Numbered from the stretch's first letter, positions 15,743 through 24,169 are shown. The stretch is 27,217 nucleotides of DNA from Fervidobacterium sp. (GCA_003522805.1 DPIB01000016.1:1-27217), one strand, 5' to 3'. The notes: generated from the letters alone by a model not told the origin. Made by a program: numbers and translations.

Positions 15743-16315
15743 ATGGGTTCATTTACCGATTCAACGAATAGCCATCCAGTTGTATCTGTTGTGCCTGTTG
15801 TTTCGATAGTGATGGGCAGTGATTCGGATTTAAAGGTCATGAAAGATGCAGCAAAGGCACTTGAGGAGTTTGGAGTGCCATACGAAATGACGATCCTTTC
15901 CGCACACAGGACACCCGAAAAAACCTCAGTGTATGCACAAAACGCAGAAAAGCGTGGCATAGAAGTTATCATAGCAGGTGCAGGCGGTGCTGCTCACCTT
16001 CCTGGGGTAATTGCGTCTTTGTGTAATATTCCAGTGATTGGGGTGCCCATAAAGTCAACAGCATTCGATGGTATGGATTCCCTTCTCTCGATTGTGCAAA
16101 TGCCAAAAGGCATACCGGTTGCGACAGTCGGTATAAACAACGCCTACAATGCAGGACTGTTGGCTGTGAAGATGCTATCGCTAAAATATGCTGAATTGAG
16201 GGAAAGGACAACTGAGTACAGGCAAAAGATGGCTCAGGAAGTGGAGAAGAAGGCGAAATTGTTGGAAGAAGTAGGATATGAAAGATATGAACAATGCAAG
16301 GAGGAAGGAAAATGA
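15743..16315 (+). CDS. purE: N5-carboxyaminoimidazole ribonucleotide mutase
   Basis: This 190-residue class I PurE isomerises N5-CAIR to CAIR in purine synthesis. Visible motifs are MGSDSDLKVM, SAHRTPE (active-site His), AGAGGAAHLPGV and GVPI. The frame is open from GTG 15674, but the ATG at 15743 has GAGGTGG seven bases upstream and is chosen. Even so, the protein has about 20 extra N-terminal residues, in which the first strand appears twice (PVVSVV then PVVSIV, an 18-base imperfect duplication), and a longer C-terminal helix than E. coli PurE. The stop overlaps the purC start (ATGA). A PurK-type ATPase to make N5-CAIR is not in the window. Confidence 0.95.
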   Translation: MGSFTDSTNSHPVVSVVPVVSIVMGSDSDLKVMKDAAKALEEFGVPYEMTILSAHRTPEKTSVYAQNAEKRGIEVIIAGAGGAAHLPGVIASLCNIPVIGVPIKSTAFDGMDSLLSIVQMPKGIPVATVGINNAYNAGLLAVKMLSLKYAELRERTTEYRQKMAQEVEKKAKLLEEVGYERYEQCKEEGK

Positions 16316-16998
16316 GAGAGGGTAAGACAAAGATAGTTGAAGAATTCGGTGATGATGTCATTCTGCGTTTCAAAGATGACATAACGGCAGGAGATGGGGC
16401 AAAACATGATGTGATGGAGAACAAGGGTTCTATCTGTTGCGAAGTGACTGCCCGGATGATGAAGTATCTGAATGAAAATGGAATCTATACAATGTTCCTT
16501 GAATACCTCCCACCAAATAAACTGCATGCTCGAAAACTCACCATGATCCCACTCGAAGTAATTGTCAGATTCAAGAAAGCAGGATCTTTTATACGAAGAT
16601 ATGGTGGAACGGATGGAGAAGATTTGCCATCTCCTCTAGTTGAGTTTACTTACAAAAATGACGAACTCCATGACCCACTTATGTGCGTGGAACATTTGGA
16701 GGTTCTTGGTATTACAACGAGGCAGGTTGCGTGTGAAATAATAGAGGAGGCAAGAAGGTCAGCTATCTTGCTCAAGAAGTTTTTCGACCAGAACGGTTTT
16801 GAATTGTGGGATATAAAATTCGAGTACGGATTGGACCAAAACGGACGAGTATGTCTCGGCGATGAGATATCACCGGATACGATGCGATTAAGGCGGTCGG
16901 GACAGATATTCGATAAAGATGTGTATAGAAAGGATTTGGGAAATCCTATAGAAAAATATGAGGTGGTGCTTGAATTATGCCGAAATATCAGTTTGTGA
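16312..16998 (+). CDS. purC: Phosphoribosylaminoimidazole-succinocarboxamide synthase
   Basis: This 228-residue SAICAR synthetase joins CAIR and aspartate using ATP. Visible family blocks are GKTKIV at the N-terminus, ITAGDGAKHD, FVxR-like VIVRFKKAGSF, ELWDIKFEYG and GDEISPDTMRL. An ATG at 16294 is in frame, but the AAGGAGG SD at 16299-16305 sits just before the ATG at 16312, which gives the standard start MREGKTKIVEE. It overlaps purE by four bases and purS by 22. Confidence 0.96.
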   Translation: MREGKTKIVEEFGDDVILRFKDDITAGDGAKHDVMENKGSICCEVTARMMKYLNENGIYTMFLEYLPPNKLHARKLTMIPLEVIVRFKKAGSFIRRYGGTDGEDLPSPLVEFTYKNDELHDPLMCVEHLEVLGITTRQVACEIIEEARRSAILLKKFFDQNGFELWDIKFEYGLDQNGRVCLGDEISPDTMRLRRSGQIFDKDVYRKDLGNPIEKYEVVLELCRNISL

Positions 16999-17225
16999 TA
17001 GATATTCAGTACAAGAGTAATGTAAGAGACCCTCGTGGTGAGATGATAAAGCGAGTGTTGAATGATGAATACAGGATACCAGCTTCAAATCTCAGGCTTG
17101 GAAAGTCTATACACTTGGAAATTGATGCAGAAAGTATGGAGGAGGCACTGAAGTTGGTTGATAAGGCTTGTGAAAAGCTTCTGGTAAATACTGTTACGGA
17201 GACGTATGAGGTGAGAAAGATATGA
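16977..17225 (+). CDS. purS: FGAM synthase subunit PurS
   Basis: This 82-residue small subunit of the three-part formylglycinamidine ribonucleotide synthase has the pattern YKSNVRDPRGEMIKR near the start and a C-terminal VTETYEVRKI strand. It mediates assembly of PurQ with the short PurL. The ATG at 16977 lies inside the purC end with AGGTGG ten bases upstream, and the stop overlaps the purQ ATG (ATGA). Confidence 0.96.
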   Translation: MPKYQFVIDIQYKSNVRDPRGEMIKRVLNDEYRIPASNLRLGKSIHLEIDAESMEEALKLVDKACEKLLVNTVTETYEVRKI

Positions 17226-17920
17226 CCAGGTCGTTCCCAAAGGCGCAGGTCGTTGTTTATCCCGGTAGCAACTGCGATAGGGACGCACTCTGGGCACTGA
17301 AGTATGTTGGTTTTGATGCGGAGTTTATAGGTATACATGATCATATTGATGCAGATCTTGTGATATTACCCGGGGGCTTTTCTTATGGGGATTACTTAAG
17401 GGTAGGGGCGGTTGCTGCAAGAGAGCCTATTGCTTCAGAAATCAAAGACTTTGTCAACCGTGGGGGGCTTGTTATTGGTATTTGTAACGGTTTTCAAATA
17501 CTTATCGAAATGAGGTTACTTTCAGGCGCACTGCTTCAAAATTCAACTGGAAAGTTCATCTGCAAGGTAGTGGAGCTTGAAGTTTCCGATATTACAACAC
17601 CCTTTACAAATTACTTCATCAAAGGAGAACGGATCTTATTACCTATCGCACATGGGTTCGGTAGATATGTCAAAACAGATGAGCTGAAAACTAACGTAGT
17701 TTTCAGATATACCGAAGATGTCAACGGTTCTGATGAATTCATTGCCGGTGTTTCAAATAACGATAAGAATGTAATTGGATTGATGCCTCACCCCGAGCGT
17801 TCTATCGAAAGGTTAATCTGCTCAGATGATGGACTTAGGGTATTTCTTTCAGCATTTAATTACATCAAACTCAAGAAGACACAAGAAGACCAAAAGGCGA
17901 ATGCAAAGGTTGGTGTATAA
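17222..17920 (+). CDS. purQ: FGAM synthase glutaminase subunit PurQ
   Basis: This 232-residue class I glutamine amidotransferase supplies ammonia for FGAM synthesis. The nucleophile is Cys88 in GICNGFQIL; the oxyanion region is PGGFSYGDYLR and the His-Glu pair is in MPHPERS. The N-terminal VVVYPGSNCDRD is typical. The C-terminus has a short Lys/Gln-rich extension beyond the usual end (NYIK). It is translationally coupled to purS by a four-base overlap and followed by purL after one base. Confidence 0.97.
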   Translation: MTRSFPKAQVVVYPGSNCDRDALWALKYVGFDAEFIGIHDHIDADLVILPGGFSYGDYLRVGAVAAREPIASEIKDFVNRGGLVIGICNGFQILIEMRLLSGALLQNSTGKFICKVVELEVSDITTPFTNYFIKGERILLPIAHGFGRYVKTDELKTNVVFRYTEDVNGSDEFIAGVSNNDKNVIGLMPHPERSIERLICSDDGLRVFLSAFNYIKLKKTQEDQKANAKVGV

Positions 17921-17921
17921 C

Positions 17922-19721
17922 ATGAAATATATCGATATCCTTGAGAGAAAACTCGGTAGAAAGGCAACGAAGGCAGAAATTGAGGCATTCACTGTCATGT
18001 GGAGTGAGCACTGTGGTTATTCTCATACGAAAGGATATATAAGGCAGTTACCGAGAGTAGGATTCGGTGGTAATGCAGGGATAGTGCCTCTAGATGATTA
18101 CCATTTTATCGCATTTAAGGTGGAAAGCCACAACCACCCAAGTGCAGTAGAACCGTTTAACGGTGCTGCAACAGGTGTGGGAGGAATCATCCGTGACATA
18201 CTTGCAATGGGTGCAAGACCTACAGCTGTTCTAGATTCGCTTCATATGGACAAGATAACAGAAGGTATCATCGACGGCATATCAGATTATGGTAACTCGA
18301 TAGGTGTACCAACAGTCGGCGGTGAACTTAGGATATCGAATTACTATAAATACAATCCGCTTGTAAATGTCATGGCTGTAGGGATTGGAAAGAATGAGCA
18401 TCTGATACCGTCCATGGCTAAAAGGGCAGGGCAGGTCATAGTAATCTTCGGCGGTGCCACAGGTCGTGATGGTATTCACGGAGCTTCGTTCGCTTCAGAA
18501 GATTTGACAGGTGAGAAGGCAACGAAGCTGTCAATCCAAGTTGGAGACCCGTTTGCAGAGAAGATGTTGATCGAAGCATTCCTTGAGATGGTCGAAGAAG
18601 GGTTAGTGGAAGGTGCACAGGATTTGGGGGCTGGTGGTGTACTTTCCGCAACGAGTGAGTTAGTGGCAAAGGCAGATCTTGGTGCAGTAGTTCATCTGGA
18701 GAGGATAGCACTTAGAGAACCGGACATGAATCCTGTTGAGATACTGATCAGCGAGAGTCAAGAGAGAATGGCGGTCGTGACTTCGCCTGAAAAGGCGGAT
18801 AGAGTAATCGAGATAGCAAGGAAACATCTTCTCTTCGCCGATATAGCTGCCGAAGTAACGAAGACAGGACAGTATGTCGCAAAGTATAATGGCAAAACTG
18901 TAATAGACGTACCAGCAAAATTGCTCGAAGAATCACCTGAAGAATCTATCTACGATTATACGCCATCAAAAATGCCAAAGTTTAGCTGGATAAAATTCAA
19001 AGATATTGATGCACATGAAGTATTTGAGAGATACGACTACATGGTTGGTACAGATACAGTGGTAAAGCCGGGTTACGGACCTGCTGTGATGAGGGTGAAG
19101 GGTTCTTGTGGTTATTCTTTAGTGATACATAGTAGAGCAGACCTTGGATTTCAAGACCCTTATTGGGCTGCATACATTACGTTGCTTGAGAGTGTGAGGA
19201 AAACTCTTGCAGTCGGCGCAAGACCGCTTGCAATTACGGATGGCATAAATTACGCAGATCCAGATGTGGAGCCGGAAGGCTTGGCAGCACAGATGATGGG
19301 ATTGAAAAACGCATGCGAGTTTTCAAATGTTCCAGTCGCTTCGGGAAATGCATCGCTTTACAATACTTACAAAGGTAAAGGTATACCACCAACGCTTGTA
19401 ATCGGGATGATTGGAAAGTTGGAAGACTTGAACGTTCCAAGGCCAAAGAAAGGGCCTGTCTATGCTCTAGGATTCAAGGATTTTGAATTGGAGAGGGAGA
19501 AAATACTTTGGAATGAGATAGAGAGAATTGCAAAGTCAGGGCATTTTGTTGTAAGTATGCACGATTTCTCAACGATGTCCACACTTAAAAGCGAGCTGCA
19601 GAATGTGGGGCTTGAAATGAAGTTAAAAATTCCGAAGTGTGAACCTGCACATCAATTGGTTGTAGTGTTTGGAGATGTTGAGACGAAATTGCCAAAAGAG
19701 TTGATTGGATACGTCCGCTAA
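17922..19721 (+). CDS. purL: FGAM synthase large subunit PurL (short type)
   Basis: This 599-residue ATP-dependent synthetase of the short bacterial type works with PurS and PurQ; the length fits the Thermotoga enzyme. The active-site block MWSEHCGYSHTK lies at about 26-37. Further blocks are VESHNHPSAVEPFNGAATGVGG, DLGAGGVLSATSE and the repeated C-terminal AIRS-like domain with AVGARPLAITDGINY. The frame is open from 17826, inside purQ, but the ATG at 17922, one base after the purQ stop with AAAGG upstream, gives the family N-terminus. It is the last pur gene of the operon; purF, M, N, H and D are not here. Confidence 0.97.
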   Translation: MKYIDILERKLGRKATKAEIEAFTVMWSEHCGYSHTKGYIRQLPRVGFGGNAGIVPLDDYHFIAFKVESHNHPSAVEPFNGAATGVGGIIRDILAMGARPTAVLDSLHMDKITEGIIDGISDYGNSIGVPTVGGELRISNYYKYNPLVNVMAVGIGKNEHLIPSMAKRAGQVIVIFGGATGRDGIHGASFASEDLTGEKATKLSIQVGDPFAEKMLIEAFLEMVEEGLVEGAQDLGAGGVLSATSELVAKADLGAVVHLERIALREPDMNPVEILISESQERMAVVTSPEKADRVIEIARKHLLFADIAAEVTKTGQYVAKYNGKTVIDVPAKLLEESPEESIYDYTPSKMPKFSWIKFKDIDAHEVFERYDYMVGTDTVVKPGYGPAVMRVKGSCGYSLVIHSRADLGFQDPYWAAYITLLESVRKTLAVGARPLAITDGINYADPDVEPEGLAAQMMGLKNACEFSNVPVASGNASLYNTYKGKGIPPTLVIGMIGKLEDLNVPRPKKGPVYALGFKDFELEREKILWNEIERIAKSGHFVVSMHDFSTMSTLKSELQNVGLEMKLKIPKCEPAHQLVVVFGDVETKLPKELIGYVR

Positions 19722-19754
19722 TCAAAAACATGGAACATAGATGTTATTGAGAGA

Positions 19755-19781
19755 AGCGATACCGATATGGTATCGCTTTTT
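19755..19781 (+). terminator. Rho-independent terminator after purL
   Basis: AGCGATACC/GGTATCGCT is a perfect 9-base stem with loop GATAT, ending in TTTTT. It starts 34 bases after the purL stop and closes the pur operon. Confidence 0.92.
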
Positions 19782-19801
19782 GATTGTAAAAATAAATGCT
19801 G

Positions 19802-19839
19802 TTGCATTTTTGAGGTATAATTGTTGTATAATTTATAAT
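19802..19839 (+). promoter_or_regulatory. Promoter region with three TATAAT boxes
   Basis: TATAAT occurs at 19816, 19827 and 19834. TTGAGG at 19810 stands 18 bases from the third box, and TTGCAT at 19802 stands 19 bases from the second. The gene that follows also has an unusually strong SD, so high expression is expected. Confidence 0.65.
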
Positions 19840-19932
19840 GATAAGTTTAAGATATATTTTCAAAGCAACTAGTCGTAAGGAACTGACGTTGGGAGATTGT
19901 AGTCTGTATTACGAAAAGGAGGAGGGGATAGT

Positions 19933-20757
19933 ATGAGGAAGTTCTTAGTATTAACGATGACGGTTGTATGTGTTATTTTCATGTTTGCACAGGATGAAAC
20001 GGACGAGCTTACGCTTCCAGAAGAATGTGCCTGTGAAATCTCTCACTTTGAAGATAGTCTTGTCTTACCTGACAATGAAGAACTCGAGATAAGAATAACA
20101 AATGTAGAAGAATATCTTAATCTAATTTACGAATTAATTTCGGAAAAAGTGGACAGCACAACATTCGAAGCGTTTGTTGAAGAACTCAACGGAAAAATCG
20201 ATGAGATATGCGTCACAGAGAATGAAATGGAGCAAGCCATCGAAGAACTGAAGGTTGTGACTAACATAATAGATAGCGACATACTCAAGATCTATGAAAT
20301 CCTTGGCGAACATGGTGATGCCTTATCCAACCTTTTAGACAACACCTTGGAAATGTTCCTGTCAAAGGAAGAAGCGATTTTTGTTGTGGACGATATCGTG
20401 AGTATGATAGAATCAGTCGAAGCAAAGATTGATACATCATATGTACAACTCTTTGAAGAAGACATAGGTGTATTGGAGTCGGAGAACGAAGAACTTTTCA
20501 CAAGATTGCTTTTGTTAGAAGAGTACGTAAATGTAATTTGCGATATAACTAATTCAAAGGTTTCTTTGGAAGAGCTAGACATGGTCATCTCCTCTGTTAA
20601 CAGCGATATAGAAAAGCTCTACGAAAAAGACTCTGAACAAGATAAAGACATACTTATTCTGTATGATGCAGTAGATAAATTGGCAGAAGAAGTTAGGAGG
20701 CTATCAGGAAAAATTTCACTGCTTGAAACGATACTCAGGGAATCCACAAAGCAGTAA
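19933..20757 (+). CDS. Secreted acidic coiled-coil protein
   Basis: This 274-residue protein has a signal peptide (RKFLVLTMTVVCVIFMFAQ, likely cleaved after about residue 19-20). The rest is very acidic, almost fully helical and heptad-like, with many Glu, Asp, Ile and Leu and few Pro or Gly. Two stretches resemble each other: NVEEYLNLIYELISEKVD (about residue 57) and LLEEYVNVICDITNSKV (about 195), each followed by a similar helix, which suggests internal duplication. There is no SLH domain and no C-terminal membrane anchor, unlike the Thermotoga rod protein Omp-alpha. A periplasmic spacer or sheath (toga)-associated role is possible but not shown. The SD is AGGAGGAGGGG. It is monocistronic, with its own promoter and terminator. 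Confidence 0.85.
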   Translation: MRKFLVLTMTVVCVIFMFAQDETDELTLPEECACEISHFEDSLVLPDNEELEIRITNVEEYLNLIYELISEKVDSTTFEAFVEELNGKIDEICVTENEMEQAIEELKVVTNIIDSDILKIYEILGEHGDALSNLLDNTLEMFLSKEEAIFVVDDIVSMIESVEAKIDTSYVQLFEEDIGVLESENEELFTRLLLLEEYVNVICDITNSKVSLEELDMVISSVNSDIEKLYEKDSEQDKDILILYDAVDKLAEEVRRLSGKISLLETILRESTKQ

Positions 20758-20858
20758 AAGTAAAGGTGAGAGGTAGTATTCTATAGTATTTTGCTAAATA
20801 TTAGGTTCGTAAGCATAGTTTTTTCAAAGACGTTTTTACAAGACAAGTTTACGAGACA

Positions 20859-20899
20859 AGCCGGGGGATTGAAAGTCTATGATTATCCTCCGGCTTTTT
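20859..20899 (+). terminator. Rho-independent terminator of the coiled-coil gene
   Basis: AGCCGGGGGAT pairs with ATCCTCCGGCT as an 11-base stem with one G-U pair, loop of 15 bases, then TTTTTC. It lies about 100 bases after the stop codon. Confidence 0.88.
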
Positions 20900-20921
20900 C
20901 AATCTATATGTCGCATCTTTA

Positions 20922-21298
20922 TCACATTTTCATTGTCTGCTCAGACCTCTGGTTGATTTCTTCCCAAATTTGATTTATTTCTTCCTCTTTTTCCTTGAAA
21001 ATATAAAGTAATCTTGGATCAAAGTGACTTGGACTTGTTCTTCCATCACCTTCAAAGATTATCTTTAGAGCCTCTTCATGTGAGTAAGCCCCTTTGTATG
21101 GTCTTTCAGACCTCAGTGCATCGTATACATCTACGAGTGCAACTATTCTCGCTTCAATCGGTATTTCCTCTCCTTTAGCGCAATATTCTTTGCTAGCCTG
21201 AAATACTCCTTCTCGCCTATGATTTTCCCTCCATATAGGGTGTGCTATTTCATCTGTTCGAACTCTTCATTATTAATCGGCGATTAATGATGAATCCC
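20922..21298 (-). pseudogene. Decayed HD-GYP domain phosphodiesterase gene
   Basis: Reading the minus strand, two frames together resemble an HD-GYP domain. The first (21298 to about 21176) reads KGIHH, stop, SPINNEEFEQMK, stop (TAG at 21247-21245), HTLYGGKIIGEKEYF, RLAKNIAL. The second (about 21178 to 20922) reads KGEEIPIEARIVALVDVYD, ALRSERPYKGAYSHEEALKI, FDPRLLYIFKEK and ends at TGA. The expected HD-x-GK-to-KP segment between IHH and SPINN, and the HHE...GYP segment between NIAL and KGEE, are both missing, and the second loss also shifts frame. The catalytic motifs are therefore gone and the gene is dead. A 17-base palindrome (ATTAATCG-G-CGATTAAT, 21272-21288) sits at the first deletion point. 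Between 21299 and 21502 only an eroded, unassignable stretch is seen. Confidence 0.85.
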
Positions 21299-21502
21299 TT
21301 TCTTATTCTTCTTGCATTTTCTCATATCTTGTTGATTTGTAGGCGGCATCTTCTACATTCTCCTTTCCTGATTCAAATCTTTCCGAGTCTCATATGTTTC
21401 TTATGCAGTTTCTTATGTAAGGAGCATTAGAACAATATATCATCTTCAAGCTGGCGGTTTCTTACCCTTTCTTGTTCATCAAAACTCACTGAGAAGTGTA
21501 AG

Positions 21503-21528
21503 AAAAAGTGGCAATCTAGGATTGCCAC
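21503..21528 (-). terminator. Terminator after tRNA-Pro
   Basis: GTGGCAATC/GATTGCCAC is a perfect 9-base stem with a 3-base loop. On the minus strand it is followed by TTTTTC. It starts about 20 bases after the tRNA 3' end. Confidence 0.88.
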
Positions 21529-21548
21529 AGATGATAGTTTACTAACAT

Positions 21549-21625
21549 TGGTCTGGGCGGTGGGATTTGAACCCACGACCACCAGATCCCGATTCTGGCG
21601 TTCTAGCCATCTGAACTACGCCCAG
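21549..21625 (-). tRNA. tRNA-Pro(CGG)
   Basis: All arms can be drawn on the minus strand. The acceptor is CTGGGCG/CGCCCAG with discriminator A and encoded CCA, and the D-stem is GTTC/GAAC. The anticodon stem is CCAGA/TCTGG with loop ATCGGGA (anticodon CGG, U33, G37), and the T-stem is GTGGG/CCCAC with loop TTCAAAT. The length is 77 bases including CCA. C1-G72 and A73 agree with bacterial proline identity. It reads the codon CCG. Confidence 0.97.
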
Positions 21626-21652
21626 ACAAGGAATAAGTTTGTGACAATAGCT

Positions 21653-21680
21653 ATTTTATCACAGATAATGCCTTTTTCAA
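21653..21680 (-). promoter_or_regulatory. Promoter for tRNA-Pro
   Basis: On the minus strand TTGAAA, 16 bases, then TGA-TAAAAT (extended -10), about 28 bases before the mature tRNA 5' end. Confidence 0.65.
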
Positions 21681-21739
21681 GATAGCCAATCGATTATCTG
21701 GTTAACTATAAAGGATAGTATTATAACAGAGTAGAGTTG

Positions 21740-21765
21740 TGATATAATTAAAACGTAGTCTACGT
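21740..21765 (+). promoter_or_regulatory. Extended -10 promoter with palindrome at the start site
   Basis: TGA-TATAAT lies at 21740-21748. Five bases later comes the perfect palindrome ACGTAG-T-CTACGT (21753-21765), which would cover the transcription start. It has the look of an operator for the response-regulator gene that follows. Confidence 0.5.
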
Positions 21766-21843
21766 AGCATCGTGCCAGTTCTTCTCCTTTTCAGCTTTGT
21801 GAGTCACGAACTTTCAACAACATTCAAAGGAGGTGTCATTATC

Positions 21844-23202
21844 GTGGACAAATTCAAAATTCTAATTGTCGATGATTCTAAGTTGGTCCATGTACAGATA
21901 AAAGATATGCTTTCTAATCTCGATTTTGAAGGAAGACATATAGAATTAGATGATGCGTTTGGGTACGAAGATTTTAGGAAAGCTTACGAACCCGGTAAAT
22001 ATGCACTTATATTGACAGACTTGGTAATGGAAGAAGACATCTCTGGCATAAAAGTGATAAATCACATAAGGCATGAACTCGGTGATACGAAAACTCGAAT
22101 TGTGCTTATGACTGCAAATCCGGAAAAAGTACCTCGCGACCTACTTTTGAGAGATTATGATGTGAATTCGTACATTGAAAAACAATCGATGAATGAATTC
22201 ACACTGAAATTGACCGTCGTGTCTATGCTTAAGACATACAAGGATATTATCGCATTTGAAAAGGCTATAAACTCAATCGACTATGTTATGCACAACTCTA
22301 AGAGTATGGAAGTTGAAGATATGTTAATAGAAACCTATTTCCAGATTCGTTCTTTTATCAAGCTGAGATTGTCAAATGTGGAAATTGAAGGAGAAATATA
22401 TGTCGATAAAGGGAAGATATTTCCTCCATCTTCCCCTGTTGCCAGGACACCGAAAAAGTTGAAAGAAAGGTATTCATTCGAGGTGGAAATCTTAGAGAAA
22501 CAGGTGAATCTAAATCTTTCAACCTCCAAGAAATTGAGCAAAACAGATGTGGAGTACGTCAATGCCTTACTGTCAAATTTGAAATACTCGTATTTCTATA
22601 CGGAGCTTTCAGGTGTTGAGAATGATTTAATTCTTAGATTGTCAAATCTTATAGAGACTCGTTCTGAAGAAACTGGTAATCATGTAAAGAGAGTTGCAGA
22701 GATTTCTTATCTACTTGCAGTTGATTGCGGTTTTGATGCAAAAGAAGCCGAACTACTGAAAAGTGCATCAGGGTTACATGACATCGGAAAGGTGGGCATT
22801 CCCGATCATGTACTCAATAAGCCCGGAAAATTAGACGAAAATGAGTTTGCAATCATGAAAGAGCATTCGGTAATAGGTTTTGAGATACTCAAGAATTCGC
22901 GTTGGAAGGTTTTTGAACTCGGTGCGATGATTTCACTCCAACATCATGAACGATGGGACGGCACAGGTTATCCTTATGGTTTGAAGGATGGAGAAATAGC
23001 ACCTGAAGCAAGAATGGTACAAGTTGCAGATGTTTTTGAAGCACTTACTCATGATAGATGTTATCGCCCAGCTTGGCCTATCGATAAGGCTGTTGAATAT
23101 ATGTGTGAGATGAGGGGAAAGCAGTTCGCTCCAGAGATAATAGATGTTTTTACAAAGAGGCTTTCAGATGTTTTGGATATCCTTAATCAATTCAAGGACT
23201 GA
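21844..23202 (+). CDS. Response regulator with HD-GYP c-di-GMP phosphodiesterase output
   Basis: This 452-residue protein has a receiver domain at about 1-125 with the acidic pair Asp10-Asp11, phospho-acceptor Asp59 (LILTDLVMEED), Thr90 and Lys113. A helical middle region of unknown type covers about 125-280. The C-terminal HD-GYP domain has LHDIGKVGIPDHVLNKPGKL near 313, HHERWDGTGYPYGL near 366 and ARMVQVADVFEALT. All catalytic motifs are present, so degradation of cyclic di-GMP is expected. An upstream frame exists, but the SD AAAGGAGGTG followed eight bases later by GTG at 21844 gives the normal receiver start MDKFKILIVDDS. No histidine kinase is adjacent. The gene is convergent with rluD, 22 bases apart. 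Confidence 0.93.
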   Translation: MDKFKILIVDDSKLVHVQIKDMLSNLDFEGRHIELDDAFGYEDFRKAYEPGKYALILTDLVMEEDISGIKVINHIRHELGDTKTRIVLMTANPEKVPRDLLLRDYDVNSYIEKQSMNEFTLKLTVVSMLKTYKDIIAFEKAINSIDYVMHNSKSMEVEDMLIETYFQIRSFIKLRLSNVEIEGEIYVDKGKIFPPSSPVARTPKKLKERYSFEVEILEKQVNLNLSTSKKLSKTDVEYVNALLSNLKYSYFYTELSGVENDLILRLSNLIETRSEETGNHVKRVAEISYLLAVDCGFDAKEAELLKSASGLHDIGKVGIPDHVLNKPGKLDENEFAIMKEHSVIGFEILKNSRWKVFELGAMISLQHHERWDGTGYPYGLKDGEIAPEARMVQVADVFEALTHDRCYRPAWPIDKAVEYMCEMRGKQFAPEIIDVFTKRLSDVLDILNQFKD

Positions 23203-23224
23203 TAGGCATCTATTGGCAATATTA

Positions 23225-24169
23225 TTAGATTTCTCTTTTACCTTCAATAAAAGCATTGATGCTCTGAATAGCTCTTTTGAAGTCTTCTGGAATCCGTGCA
23301 ATGAACTTGACACGTTCGTTTGTTCTTGGATGGTAGAATGACAGACTCAGTGCGTGCAGCATCTGGCGTTCTATTCCAAAGATGATGTCTTCTTTTGCCC
23401 GCCCGTATACTCCATCCCCCATGAGTGGATGACCTATGTATTTCATGTGCACTCTTATTTGATGTGTCCTACCTGTTTTTGGATATGCAAATACAAGTGT
23501 AGCAATGTCACCAAAATATCTTGCAACTTTATAATAAGTTGTTGCTGGTTTACCTATCTGTGATGTTGTGGTTGTCATTCTCACACGTAAAATGGGATTG
23601 CGCGTGATGTTTATCTCGATGTTGCCTTCTCTCTTTTCAACTGCACCTTTGACTAAGCAGATGTAAGTTTTTTCTGTAATCCTATCTTTAAATTGTTTGG
23701 TGAGTGATTGATGGGCAAGATCGTTTTTGGCGATGACCATAACACCACTCGTGTCTTTATCGAGCCTATGTACAATACCAGGTCTGAGTACACCACCTAT
23801 GCCACCAAGATCTGTACAATGATAAAGTACTGCATTTACGATCGTACCTGATGTGTGTGAAGGAATGGGGTGGGTAATTATTCCAGGTTGTTTGTTTATA
23901 ACGATTATGTCTCTATCTTCGTAAATTATATCAAGTGGGATATTCTCCGGTTCGATTTGAGGTAGTGTCGGTTTGTCCGGCATTTCCAATGTAATTGTAT
24001 CCCCAGACTTCACCTTGTAACTCGGCTTCTTCGAAATTCCATTCACCATTACTTCCCCGTTCTTTATCGCTTTTTGGATGTATGTTCTCGAAATCCATTC
24101 CGGTGTCTTCTCGAGTACGAATTTGTCGAGTCGCCAACCATTTTCCCTGCTCGTTACTTTTATGTCCAC
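23225..24169 (-). CDS. rluD: 23S rRNA pseudouridine synthase, RluD family
   Basis: This 314-residue RluA/RluD family enzyme has an N-terminal S4 RNA-binding domain (WRLDKFVLEKTPEWISRTYI, about 10-60) and a catalytic domain with HRLDKDTSGV, whose Asp near residue 136 is catalytic. YPKTGRTHQIRVH and GHPLMGDGVYG are also typical. The target is probably helix 69 of 23S rRNA, by family analogy. The start is GTG at 24169, seven bases after GGAGG; TTG at 24172 is also possible. The first 239 bases lie inside the lspA reading frame in another frame, yet the complete S4 domain shows that this start region is real coding sequence. Confidence 0.93.
   Translation of the reverse strand: MDIKVTSRENGWRLDKFVLEKTPEWISRTYIQKAIKNGEVMVNGISKKPSYKVKSGDTITLEMPDKPTLPQIEPENIPLDIIYEDRDIIVINKQPGIITHPIPSHTSGTIVNAVLYHCTDLGGIGGVLRPGIVHRLDKDTSGVMVIAKNDLAHQSLTKQFKDRITEKTYICLVKGAVEKREGNIEINITRNPILRVRMTTTTSQIGKPATTYYKVARYFGDIATLVFAYPKTGRTHQIRVHMKYIGHPLMGDGVYGRAKEDIIFGIERQMLHALSLSFYHPRTNERVKFIARIPEDFKRAIQSINAFIEGKREI

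Noticed and set aside
20791..21430. Small plus-strand ORFs of 60-62 codons after the coiled-coil gene
   Set aside because: One runs through the terminator hairpin and the other lies over the HD-GYP pseudogene; neither has a plausible product.
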